From UMGS1889 sp900556055 (GTDB lineage: Bacteria > Bacillota > Clostridia > Oscillospirales > Ruminococcaceae), in NCBI GenBank assembly GCA_902463265.1, contig CABQEV010000030.1, positions 1 through 19,641 of the forward strand: a stretch of 19,641 nucleotides of DNA, written 5' to 3'. This document shows, piece by piece, positions 1 through 6,407 of this stretch; positions within the stretch are counted from its first letter, which is position 1, and every line of letters starts with the position of its first letter. The notes beneath the pieces were generated by a model. It worked only from the letters and a program-made list of their open reading frames with translations, was not told where the DNA came from and made no database searches. Made by a program: the position numbers and the translations under genes.

Positions 1-70
1 TGACACGCAAAATGCGAAAAACGGTTGATTTTTTGCGGTTTGCGTGTCATTTTTTTGCGGTTTGCGTGTC
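1..70. repeat. 20-base direct repeat with an inverted partner
   Basis: Two identical 20-base units, TTTTTTGCGGTTTGCGTGTC, lie at 29-48 and 51-70, separated by AT. Bases 1-11 (TGACACGCAAA) are the exact reverse complement of 39-49, so the first unit can also fold back on the window edge as a hairpin. No gene is visible here. It may be the 3' side of a longer repeat or terminator region that starts before the window. Confidence 0.55.
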
Positions 71-120
71 GGGCAACAAGAGGATACGGTAAACGCACTC
101 TGATAATTATTGATATTCAT

Positions 121-161
121 AAAAACGGCGCATATCCATGTGTGGATATGCGCTGTTTTTT
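121..161 (+). terminator. bidirectional intrinsic terminator
   Basis: An 18-base-pair stem with one G-U pair (121-138 with 143-160) encloses a TGTG loop. It is followed on the plus strand by a T run and flanked on the minus strand by five Ts. pyrG has its own terminator nearer to its stop codon, so this hairpin probably ends a plus-strand gene lying upstream of the window and backs up pyrG termination. Confidence 0.7.
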
Positions 162-173
162 CATTTCGGGCAT

Positions 174-207
174 AAAAAATCCGCACGAAACCGAATCCCG
201 TGCGGAT
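174..207 (-). terminator. pyrG intrinsic terminator
   Basis: A nine-base-pair stem, 179-187 with 199-207 (ATCCGCACG and its complement), is followed on the minus strand by six Ts, just after the pyrG stop codon at 213-215. Confidence 0.85.
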
Positions 208-212
208 AATTA

Positions 213-1817
213 TTACTTCTTCTGATTTTCAATCGACGCTCTGATAAAGTCTGCGAACAGCTTCTGAGGCTTGTTCGGACGGGACTTGAACTCGGGGTGG
301 AACTGAACGCCCACGAACCACGGGTGATCCTTGATCTCGACGATCTCGACAAGTCTTTCGTCGGGAGAAATACCTGCGATGGAAAGTCCTGCTTCTGTGA
401 GCTGCTTTCTGAATGCGTTGTTGTATTCCCATCTGTGACGGTGACGCTCGTAAATAAGATCCTCGCCGTAGATCTCGCGGCATCTGCTGCCCTCTGCAAG
501 CTTGCAGGGATACAGTCCCAGACGCATTGTGCCGCCCTTTTCGGTGATAGTCTTCTGATCTTCCATAATGTCGATAACTGCGTACTCCTCAGCACCGAAC
601 TCGGAAGAATTAGCGCCTGCCATTCCGCAGACATGACGTGCAAATTCAACGACAGCCATCTGCATTCCAAGACAGATGCCGAACAGCGGCACCTTGTTCT
701 CTCTTGCATATCTGATAGCCTCGATCATTCCCTCGATTCCTCTGTTGCCGAAGCCGCCGGGAACGATGATGCCATCGCACATATTCAGCAGATCGTCAGC
801 TGTATCGGGAGTGATCTCCTCGGAATTTATCCACTTTATCTCAACATTTGCATCATTTACGATACCGCCGTGACGGAGTGCCTCGGCAACTGAGAGATAA
901 GCATCGGGCAGTGCGACATATTTGCCGACAAGTCCGATAGTTACGTGCTTTGCAGCCGCCTTCTGACGATTGACCATAGCAGTCCATTCAGTAAGATCGG
1001 GAGTTCTGTTCTCAAGTCCGAGGTGATGACATACGCTGTCGGCAAGTCCTTCATGCTCAAGCCAGAGAGGAACTTCATAAAGCGAGGGTGCAGTGAGGTT
1101 CTGGATAACGTCCTCGGGACGGATATTGCAGAAAAGTGCGATCTTTTTTCGCATTTCCTCGGGAAGCTCCTTCTCGCTTCGGCAGACGATAACATTCGGC
1201 TGGATTCCGAGAGAAAGCAGTTCCTTTGCGGAATGCTGTGTAGGCTTGGACTTCAGCTCCTCAGAGCCTGCGATATACGGAACGAGAGTTACGTGGATAT
1301 ACATAGCGTTCTCACGTCCGACCTCTGTAACTACCTGTCTGATAGCTTCAAGGAACGGTGTGGACTCGATATCGCCGACAGTACCGCCGATCTCGGTGAT
1401 AACGATGTCTGTCTGTGTTTCCTTGCCGACCTTGTAAACTCTTTCCTTTATCTCATTTGTGATATGCGGGATAACCTGAACAGTTCCGCCGAGATAGTCG
1501 CCGCGGCGCTCCTTGTTAAGAACGGTCCAGTAGATCTTACCGGTCGTTACATTTGAATTTACGGACAGATTTTCATCAATAAAACGCTCGTAGTGGCCAA
1601 GGTCAAGGTCAGTCTCAGCACCGTCATCGGTAACGAAAACCTCGCCATGCTGATAAGGCGACATGGTTCCGGGGTCAACATTTATATACGGATCGAACTT
1701 CTGGATAGTAACTCTGTATCCTCTTGCTTTAAGCAGTCTGCCGAGAGAAGCGGCGGTAATGCCCTTTCCGAGTCCCGACACAACGCCTCCTGTTACAAAA
1801 ATATACTTTACCGGCAT
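213..1817 (-). CDS. pyrG: CTP synthase
   Basis: This 534-residue cytosolic enzyme makes CTP from UTP using ATP and glutamine-derived ammonia, the last step of pyrimidine nucleotide synthesis. The N-terminal amidoligase half has the family start with the P-loop region GGVVSGLGKG at residues 10-19. The C-terminal half is a class I glutamine amidotransferase: oxyanion loop PGGFGNRG near 353-360, nucleophile Cys382 in GICLG, and His507 and Glu509 in FHPEF. The length is normal and all key residues are present. The ATG at 1815-1817 is preceded by AGGAGG at good spacing. It forms its own transcription unit with a promoter (1877-1905) and terminator. I see no GGGC initial-transcribed sequence of the kind used for reiterative control of Bacillus pyrG. 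Identity is essentially certain. Confidence 0.98.
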   Translation of the reverse strand: MPVKYIFVTGGVVSGLGKGITAASLGRLLKARGYRVTIQKFDPYINVDPGTMSPYQHGEVFVTDDGAETDLDLGHYERFIDENLSVNSNVTTGKIYWTVLNKERRGDYLGGTVQVIPHITNEIKERVYKVGKETQTDIVITEIGGTVGDIESTPFLEAIRQVVTEVGRENAMYIHVTLVPYIAGSEELKSKPTQHSAKELLSLGIQPNVIVCRSEKELPEEMRKKIALFCNIRPEDVIQNLTAPSLYEVPLWLEHEGLADSVCHHLGLENRTPDLTEWTAMVNRQKAAAKHVTIGLVGKYVALPDAYLSVAEALRHGGIVNDANVEIKWINSEEITPDTADDLLNMCDGIIVPGGFGNRGIEGMIEAIRYARENKVPLFGICLGMQMAVVEFARHVCGMAGANSSEFGAEEYAVIDIMEDQKTITEKGGTMRLGLYPCKLAEGSRCREIYGEDLIYERHRHRWEYNNAFRKQLTEAGLSIAGISPDERLVEIVEIKDHPWFVGVQFHPEFKSRPNKPQKLFADFIRASIENQKK

Positions 1818-1876
1818 TTCAAATTCCTCCTGATCGTTATAATAAACACAATCGTCATACTAAACACATTTAAAAT

Positions 1877-1905
1877 ATTATATCACATTATAATAGCTAT
1901 TGCAA
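1877..1905 (-). promoter_or_regulatory. pyrG sigma-A promoter
   Basis: On the minus strand, -35 TTGCAA (1900-1905) and a perfect -10 TATAAT (1877-1882) are separated by 17 bases. Transcription should begin near 1870, about 50 bases upstream of the pyrG start codon. Confidence 0.8.
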
Positions 1906-1940
1906 GGATTATTTTATTAATTATCAGTATTTTTACACAG

Positions 1941-1976
1941 AAAAAATTGGACGCTCCGAAGAACGCCCGATTTTTT
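1941..1976 (-). terminator. terminator of the sigma factor operon, UUCG loop
   Basis: A near-perfect 16-base-pair stem pairs 1941-1956 with 1961-1976, with one C-A mismatch and two G-U pairs. Read on the minus strand it is closed by a C(UUCG)G tetraloop, an unusually stable cap, and followed by six Ts. It also has a T run on the plus strand. It follows the palindromic element that lies behind the anti-sigma gene. Confidence 0.85.
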
Positions 1977-2082
1977 ATAATAAAAACCATTAGAATTATG
2001 GAGAAGAAATCGCCACAAAAGCTTTGATATATGCGGTTTTGCGGCGAGAGATTCCCATAATTCAATGGGTTTTTAGTATTAT
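1974..2082 (+). repeat. 109-base palindromic element, long copy
   Basis: The outer arms 1974-2001 and 2054-2082 are imperfect inverted repeats of about 25 bases. Between them lies an inner inverted repeat (CGCCACAAAA against TTTTGCGGCG, one mismatch). Deleting bases 2002-2068 gives a 42-base sequence identical to the reverse complement of 8014-8055. The element begins at the stop codon of the anti-sigma gene (2079-2081) and runs to the operon terminator. It carries no reading frame of note. It resembles a miniature inverted-repeat or REP-like element. Confidence 0.75.
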
Positions 2083-2762
2083 TCCGCACCGGCTGCCATG
2101 TCCGCAAATGCCTGCTCCGAAAGTCCGCTGTAATCGGATATTGAATATGAATATCCGTCCTTCTGCCATACAGCAATGTAATATATGCCGCCGTTTCCCT
2201 TGACCGTCACGGAAATGCCGTCTGCTGTTATCTCCTTAACATCGTCGTAGACATTGTAATTTCCCGAGATGTCCTCGTCTCCCTTTATCTTTCTGTAAGA
2301 GACGATCTCGCTGCCGTTTATATAATCTATCTGGGCGAATTCTCCAAAATACAAGCTGTATTCCGCTTTATATCCTTCAAACGGAAGATATTTCAGGTCG
2401 CTGACGGGAAATCCGAGCTTTTCCGAAAGCTCCTCGGCAGATGCACATTCCGTGATGCCGAATGTGCCGACCATTTCATCTGTGACCTCTGTTGATGCTG
2501 TTTCCTTGTCCATCGGCTGCATCGTCCCGCTTTCCTCCGGCGGCTCTGTTACCGCAGTGTCGGACATATTCTTATAGACAAATGCACCTGCGATAATAAG
2601 CGCAAGGCACGCCGCCATTGATATGATCCGCCTGTACATCAAGATCGGCTTAGGCTTTTCGGGAATATCGGCTTTTTCGATATTTCGGAGGACACGTTCG
2701 CGCATTTCATCGTCGATCTCGATTTTATTCATGATCTCATTATACGACTTACTCAAAATCAT
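2079..2762 (-). CDS. membrane-anchored anti-sigma factor-like protein
   Basis: This 227-residue protein is probably the partner that holds the neighbouring ECF sigma factor inactive. Residues 1-45 are charged and cytoplasmic, 46-65 form one membrane helix, 66-100 are a linker rich in Glu, Thr and Pro, and 101-225 form an extracytoplasmic domain. That domain has the motifs DISGNYNVY (164-172) and AVWQKDGYSYS (197-207), which recur in the lipoprotein two genes upstream. I see no HxxxCxxC zinc motif, so it is not a ZAS-type anti-sigma factor. The start overlaps the sigma gene by 14 bases, which implies translational coupling. The ribosome site GGAGG is only three bases from the ATG, so a TTG two codons later could be the true start. 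Function is inferred from position and topology. Confidence 0.75.
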   Translation of the reverse strand: MILSKSYNEIMNKIEIDDEMRERVLRNIEKADIPEKPKPILMYRRIISMAACLALIIAGAFVYKNMSDTAVTEPPEESGTMQPMDKETASTEVTDEMVGTFGITECASAEELSEKLGFPVSDLKYLPFEGYKAEYSLYFGEFAQIDYINGSEIVSYRKIKGDEDISGNYNVYDDVKEITADGISVTVKGNGGIYYIAVWQKDGYSYSISDYSGLSEQAFADMAAGAE

Positions 2763-3372
2763 ATGCCTCCTTCAGGATAGTTTTCAGCTTTTCACGTCCC
2801 CTGCGGAGATCGGAGCGGACCGTGCTTTCGTTCCTTTTAAGTATCTTCGAGATCTGCTCGGCGGAATATCCCTCGTGATAAAAAAGATGTATCGCCTCCC
2901 TGTACTTTTCAGGCAGCTTTTTCACTGCCTCCCAGACAAATGACAGATCCTCATGCTCCTCAGCGGCAAGCGTGTCGCTCAGCTCGTCCGTTTCACGAAG
3001 TCCGTTGTACTTGATGCGGTTCTTGCTGAGATTTGCGGCAACTCTCAGCAGCCATGCCTTCTCATGCTCTGAACTTTCAAGCTGCGGCTTATATTGTATG
3101 TATTTTATGAGCGTGTCCTGAAGTATCTCCTCGGCATCAGCCATGTTGTGAAGATAGGAATATGCAAGCCTGAGTATGGAATTTCCGTAGCTGTCCATCA
3201 GCCGTAACGCTGCGGCATTTCTGTCCTCACCGCTGCTCATAGCGGAGTTTTCGCCCGCATTGCCCTCCGAGGAAGAAAGAGAAGAACGCAGGGCGGATAA
3301 CACACGCGCTGCCGCAGCGGCAAGCTTTCCGATATAGCTTGGAAAATTGTCATTCCTCAGGCATATTTCCAT
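2749..3372 (-). CDS. ECF-type RNA polymerase sigma factor
   Basis: This is a 207-residue sigma-70 family regulator of the extracytoplasmic function class. Region 2 spans about residues 53-120 (for example ADAEEILQDTLIKYI at 79-93) and binds core polymerase and the -10 element. Region 4 spans about 145-200 (LPEKYREAIHLFYHEGYS, then the helix-turn-helix AEQISKILKRNESTVRSDLR) and reads the -35 element. The family usually begins near Met45. Here the ATG at 3370-3372 has AAGGAG 11 bases upstream, while Met45 has no ribosome site, so a 44-residue Ala/Ser-rich N-terminal extension looks real. It lies between the lipoprotein (30-base gap) and the anti-sigma protein (14-base overlap), all in one operon. 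Confidence 0.9.
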   Translation of the reverse strand: MEICLRNDNFPSYIGKLAAAAARVLSALRSSLSSSEGNAGENSAMSSGEDRNAAALRLMDSYGNSILRLAYSYLHNMADAEEILQDTLIKYIQYKPQLESSEHEKAWLLRVAANLSKNRIKYNGLRETDELSDTLAAEEHEDLSFVWEAVKKLPEKYREAIHLFYHEGYSAEQISKILKRNESTVRSDLRRGREKLKTILKEAYDFE

Positions 3373-3402
3373 CTGAGATCAGTCTCCTTTTCTTTATTTT
3401 TA

Positions 3403-4002
3403 TCAGTCAATAGGGAACGGGCTGTATGTACCGGGGTCGCCGCCGACCATTATCTCACCGTCATCTTCCGTCATCATAACGCCGACATAGTGAAGCATAT
3501 CTTCCTTTGATATGCCGTTTTTGCTGAATACGGAATATGAATATCCGTCCTTCTGCCATACAGCGCCGCAGTATTTGCTGTCATTGCCTCTTATCTCAAT
3601 ATCTGTGCCGTCAACATTTTCCGTCAGCTTTTCGGAATATTCATTGTAATCTCCGCTGATATCGTCCGAGCCGAAAGCCTTTCTGAATATCATATCATCA
3701 TTATCGTTTGTGAACATTACCTGTATCATCTGCTTGTCCATAACGCTGATGCTCTTTTCGCCGTATCCGCTTATGCTGTCGGGAACGCTTATCTTCATTC
3801 CGCAGAGATCCTCAGCTTTTTCAACGGTATCGCAGTCAACAAACGGGTTAGGTATCTGAACACTTTCGCCATCTGTATCGCTGACATTTACATTTGATGA
3901 AGCAGTATCGCTTGCTGCTGCCTCAGACGCAGATGCACTCTGGCACGCTGTTAATGTCATTCCCATAGCTGCAAGTAAAGTGATAATAATTGCTTTTTTC
4001 AT
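3403..4002 (-). CDS. lipoprotein with anti-sigma-like sensor domain
   Basis: This 199-residue protein is exported and lipid-anchored. Residues 1-20 are a signal peptide ending in the lipobox LTAC with acceptor Cys20. A Ser/Ala-rich linker follows to about 45, then a globular domain from about 52 to 175. The domain contains DISGDYNEY (114-122) and AVWQKDGYSYS (147-157), matching the outer part of the anti-sigma protein. Over 32 bases the DNA is identical (3533-3564 and 2143-2174). I chose the ATG at 4000-4002 because AGAGGT lies seven bases upstream and the signal peptide starts there; a longer in-frame start has neither. It is the first gene of the sigma operon. It may compete with, or present a signal to, the anti-sigma domain, which is inference. 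Confidence 0.85.
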   Translation of the reverse strand: MKKAIIITLLAAMGMTLTACQSASASEAAASDTASSNVNVSDTDGESVQIPNPFVDCDTVEKAEDLCGMKISVPDSISGYGEKSISVMDKQMIQVMFTNDNDDMIFRKAFGSDDISGDYNEYSEKLTENVDGTDIEIRGNDSKYCGAVWQKDGYSYSVFSKNGISKEDMLHYVGVMMTEDDGEIMVGGDPGTYSPFPID

Positions 4003-4054
4003 ATTGATTACCTCTCTTTTATTATAATGACGGTCTTTTTTGCCGTTCTGATAT

Positions 4055-4084
4055 GTATACAGCCGAGAGATAAAAAATGTTGCA
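4055..4084 (-). promoter_or_regulatory. possible ECF-type promoter of the sigma operon
   Basis: On the minus strand, TGCAAC (4079-4084) followed by a T tract stands 16 bases from CTGTATAC (4055-4062). This resembles the Bacillus ECF pattern TGAAAC-N16-CGTA with one extra base near the -10. No convincing sigma-A promoter was found at a usable distance. It would make the operon autoregulated, and is tentative. Confidence 0.35.
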
Positions 4085-4093
4085 CTTTTCATA

Positions 4094-4141
4094 AAAAATT
4101 CCGCTATAATATCCACCGTATTTTTAATGGATATTATAGCG
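4094..4141 (-). terminator. terminator of the DUF-type membrane protein gene
   Basis: A 14-base-pair perfect stem (4102-4115 with 4128-4141) is followed by six Ts on the minus strand (4094-4099). It comes directly after the stop codon at 4162-4164. The plus strand also carries a T run, so it can act both ways and insulates the sigma operon promoter from readthrough. Confidence 0.85.
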
Positions 4142-4161
4142 TATTTTTTCATGTATGTCAA

Positions 4162-4818
4162 TCAGATCATATTCACAATGCCGATAAGTCCCAGCATACC
4201 GAGTCCGAGGCTTGGCATAACTATTCCCGGCAGATCTTCAAAAACTTCCTTGTTTATGACTCTGAACAACATTCCTATTATAAGAAATGCCAAAGGATTG
4301 AGTATCACGAACCACATCGGAACATCAAGACAGCCCTTGATTATTGCGATAATACTGCATATCGACGGGATAAGCAGGCAAATGTAGAGCGCAAAGAACG
4401 GGACAGCCACAGATTTGTACATTTTAGTGAGCACCTTGTCAGCAAGCTGAAAACGATCCTCTTCCATTATTTCCTTGTAGATTATCGCCTGAAGGCAGAG
4501 ATAGGAATGTATAAAAATACAGCCCATTGAGCCGATAAATCCCGTTACCTGAGATATTCCGCCAAGCACTGCACTTTTTTCGGATATCTGTGCACCGAGA
4601 GAGAATATACCGAACGCAGCCAGAAGTGCGCCGACTGACGCAATGAGTATTGATGCATTGAACCGCCAATACGGCATTTTGAGCCAGTTGCTGTCGATAT
4701 TGCCCGTTTCGCCCAGCTTTTTGTTTCCTTTTCCCTTGAGATCGAAAAGCACATCTCCTACCGCACATAAAATTCCGCCTATAAGCCCGCATATTGACAT
4801 TGCAAGATAATTTGTCAT
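4162..4818 (-). CDS. six-helix integral membrane protein of unknown function
   Basis: This is a 218-residue hydrophobic protein with about six predicted membrane helices. Charged stretches sit between the first and second helices (DLKGKGNKKLGETG) and before the fourth (KEIMEEDRFQLADKVLTKMYK). It is reminiscent of the DUF6796 family, but I cannot confirm that from sequence alone. The first ATG (4825-4827) directly abuts its AAGGG with no spacing, while the ATG at 4816-4818 lies nine bases away, so I use the latter. It is a single-gene unit with its own promoter, operator-like palindrome and terminator. The palindrome is shared with the double-hydrolase gene at 12644, which suggests common control. 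No substrate or partner can be named. Confidence 0.8.
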   Translation of the reverse strand: MTNYLAMSICGLIGGILCAVGDVLFDLKGKGNKKLGETGNIDSNWLKMPYWRFNASILIASVGALLAAFGIFSLGAQISEKSAVLGGISQVTGFIGSMGCIFIHSYLCLQAIIYKEIMEEDRFQLADKVLTKMYKSVAVPFFALYICLLIPSICSIIAIIKGCLDVPMWFVILNPLAFLIIGMLFRVINKEVFEDLPGIVMPSLGLGMLGLIGIVNMI

Positions 4819-4836
4819 AACATTCATCCCTTCTGA

Positions 4837-4854
4837 GATTAGTCTAAGCTAACC
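4837..4854 (-). promoter_or_regulatory. operator-like palindrome, copy 1
   Basis: On the minus strand the 18 bases read GGTTAGCTTAGACTAATC, an imperfect TTAGY-N4-RCTAA palindrome. It lies nine bases after the -10 box and covers the transcribed start. It matches 15 of 18 bases with the sequence at 12661-12678. The arrangement fits a TetR-type repressor site, but no regulator gene is in the window. Confidence 0.55.
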
Positions 4855-4863
4855 ACGTTATGG

Positions 4864-4892
4864 ATTATACATCATTATCCGCAAAAATGCAA
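4864..4892 (-). promoter_or_regulatory. sigma-A promoter of the membrane protein gene
   Basis: -35 TTGCAT (4887-4892), a 17-base spacer and a perfect -10 TATAAT (4864-4869) on the minus strand. Confidence 0.8.
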
Positions 4893-4986
4893 TAGTATAA
4901 GGACAGATTTCATGAAATAAATAAAAATCAGGCGAAGAAAAAATGACTTTAGTTTATGCTGAACAAAGGAAAAAACGCAGATCATG

Positions 4987-5020
4987 AAAAAGTGCCGATA
5001 AAAGTATTTATCAGCACTTT
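4987..5020 (-). terminator. terminator after luxS
   Basis: The stem pairs AAAGTGC (4989-4995) with GCACTTT (5014-5020), and after one C-A mismatch GATAAA with TTTATC. On the minus strand a short T run follows the stem. It lies about 30 bases past the luxS stop codon. The T tract is short, so efficiency is uncertain. Confidence 0.6.
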
Positions 5021-5049
5021 GCAGTATGCTTTGTTTATCCGGTTCAGAT

Positions 5050-5520
5050 TCAGTCCTTGTAATGCGCCGAATATTCAAGGAGATCGGGAGTATAATTCTC
5101 CAGAACCTTCAGTATCGGCAGAACAGCCTTCTTTGCGCCCCTCAGATCGTGATAGAGATAGTTTCCGCACTCAGGCTCTGTGTTTCCGGGGATCTCGCCC
5201 TCGAAATCCGCAACAAATCTCATTGAATCAAGTGCCAGCTTTATTGCCTTGTCATGCGGAAGATCCCTTGTGATAAGGTAAAATCCTGTCATGCAGCCCA
5301 TAGGGCCTACATAAACGACGTTCTTTCCGAACTCCGAATTTCTCGCATATGTCGCAAAAAGATGCTCGATAGTATGCGCCGCAGGTCCGTAGAGATACTC
5401 CCCGCCGTTCGGCTTTACCATTCTGACATCATAGGTCACAATGTCCCCGTCTATTCTTGAAATGTACATTCCGACGTCTATCCTTCTGTGATCGACCGAA
5501 AAGCTTGCTATTCTCTCCAT
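5050..5520 (-). CDS. luxS: S-ribosylhomocysteine lyase (autoinducer-2 synthesis)
   Basis: This 156-residue cytosolic metalloenzyme splits S-ribosylhomocysteine into homocysteine and the AI-2 precursor DPD, in the activated methyl cycle. The metal ligands are present as His49 and His53 in HTIEH and Cys118 in PECGN. Catalytic Glu52 and Cys76 (GCMTGFY) are also in place. Length and motif order are normal. The start lies five bases after the stop codon of the pseudouridine synthase gene, with AAAGGA inside the end of that gene, so translation is probably coupled. It is the last gene of a four-gene unit. The usual partner nucleosidase (pfs/mtn) is not nearby. Confidence 0.97.
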   Translation of the reverse strand: MERIASFSVDHRRIDVGMYISRIDGDIVTYDVRMVKPNGGEYLYGPAAHTIEHLFATYARNSEFGKNVVYVGPMGCMTGFYLITRDLPHDKAIKLALDSMRFVADFEGEIPGNTEPECGNYLYHDLRGAKKAVLPILKVLENYTPDLLEYSAHYKD

Positions 5521-5525
5521 TTATA

Positions 5526-6407
5526 TCATTCCTTTGCAAATAGATTGTTTATTTCATCGGGCAGAGGCTCCGTCAGCGTGATGACCCTTCCGCTTACGGG
5601 ATCCGCAAAGGATATCTCCCCGCAGTGAAGTGCCTGTGTACCGATATTTTTCATGCTCCCGCCGTACATATCATCGCCTGCCAGCGGATGTCCGAGATGG
5701 GAAAAATGCACTCTTATCTGATGCGTCCGACCCGTTCCGAGCCTGCACGCAAGCAGAGTATGCGGTGCTCCGTCAGCGGAATATCCTCTTTTAATGACGG
5801 AATAGGTCGTTTCCGCAGGCTTTCCGTCCTCTCTGACGCAGCGTGTGATTATCGACTCCTGCTCCCTTGCTATCGGGAGATATATCCGTCCGTTCCCGAA
5901 AATATGCCCCTCGGCTGCCGCAAAATAGGTTTTCGTCAGGCTTTTTTGCAGTGATGCCGCCGCAAAGGCATTTTTCGCAGCCGCCGCAAGTCCCGAGGTA
6001 TCCCTGTCCAGACGGTTCACGGGACGGAACGCCATTCCCCCGCAGACGCAGGCAAACACATTCTCAAGCGTGTCGTCACGGTGCTTTGCGGACGTATGCA
6101 CGGGCATTCCCGCAGGCTTTGCGAACACGATAACATCATCGTCCTCATACCTGACAGGCGCAAGCTTCAGCAGACCCGGAGACGGTTCGGGAGCTTTCCC
6201 CTCCTCGGCGATGAACAGTGAAATGACCGTTCCCGTTTTCACCGTATCCGTAGTTCTTGCATGACAGCCGTCTGCGGATATGCCGTTTTCCGTGCGTTTG
6301 AGCCTTGCTATGCGCCTTGCGGAAAATCCCTTTGAACGCAGCAGATCGCCGATGTTCATGCCGCTTTCGCATTCTGAAACGGCAAATTCGATATATCTTC
6401 CGTTCAT
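5526..6407 (-). CDS. RluA/RluD-family pseudouridine synthase
   Basis: This 293-residue protein is predicted to convert specific uridines in RNA to pseudouridine. An S4-like RNA-binding segment lies at about residues 15-65 (DLLRSKGFSARRIARLKR), and the catalytic domain runs from about 85. The family signature NRLDRDTSGL at 131-140 contains catalytic Asp134. A later motif, GRTHQIRVHFSHLGHPLAGD, is also typical. Whether the target is rRNA or tRNA cannot be decided from sequence. The start codon overlaps the upstream stop codon as ATGA, and no strong ribosome site is seen, so expression probably depends on coupling to the membrane protein gene upstream. luxS follows five bases later. Confidence 0.92.
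   Translation of the reverse strand: MNGRYIEFAVSECESGMNIGDLLRSKGFSARRIARLKRTENGISADGCHARTTDTVKTGTVISLFIAEEGKAPEPSPGLLKLAPVRYEDDDVIVFAKPAGMPVHTSAKHRDDTLENVFACVCGGMAFRPVNRLDRDTSGLAAAAKNAFAAASLQKSLTKTYFAAAEGHIFGNGRIYLPIAREQESIITRCVREDGKPAETTYSVIKRGYSADGAPHTLLACRLGTGRTHQIRVHFSHLGHPLAGDDMYGGSMKNIGTQALHCGEISFADPVSGRVITLTEPLPDEINNLFAKE

Noticed and set aside
1..70. CRISPR-like array from the two 20-base repeats
   Set aside because: There are only two copies with a two-base spacing and no cas genes.
1818..1870. CTP-sensing leader for pyrG as in Bacillus
   Set aside because: No GGGC at the predicted transcript start and no terminator hairpin between promoter and pyrG.
1593..2027. 144-codon plus-strand open frame over the pyrG start, its promoter and the sigma terminator
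   Set aside because: It is mostly low-complexity Ile/Lys sequence from AT-rich intergenic DNA and antisense pyrG.
4003..4161. Upstream extension of the lipoprotein frame starting at 4161
   Set aside because: The extension reads through a terminator hairpin and a probable promoter, has no ribosome site, and would bury the signal peptide 53 residues inside the protein.
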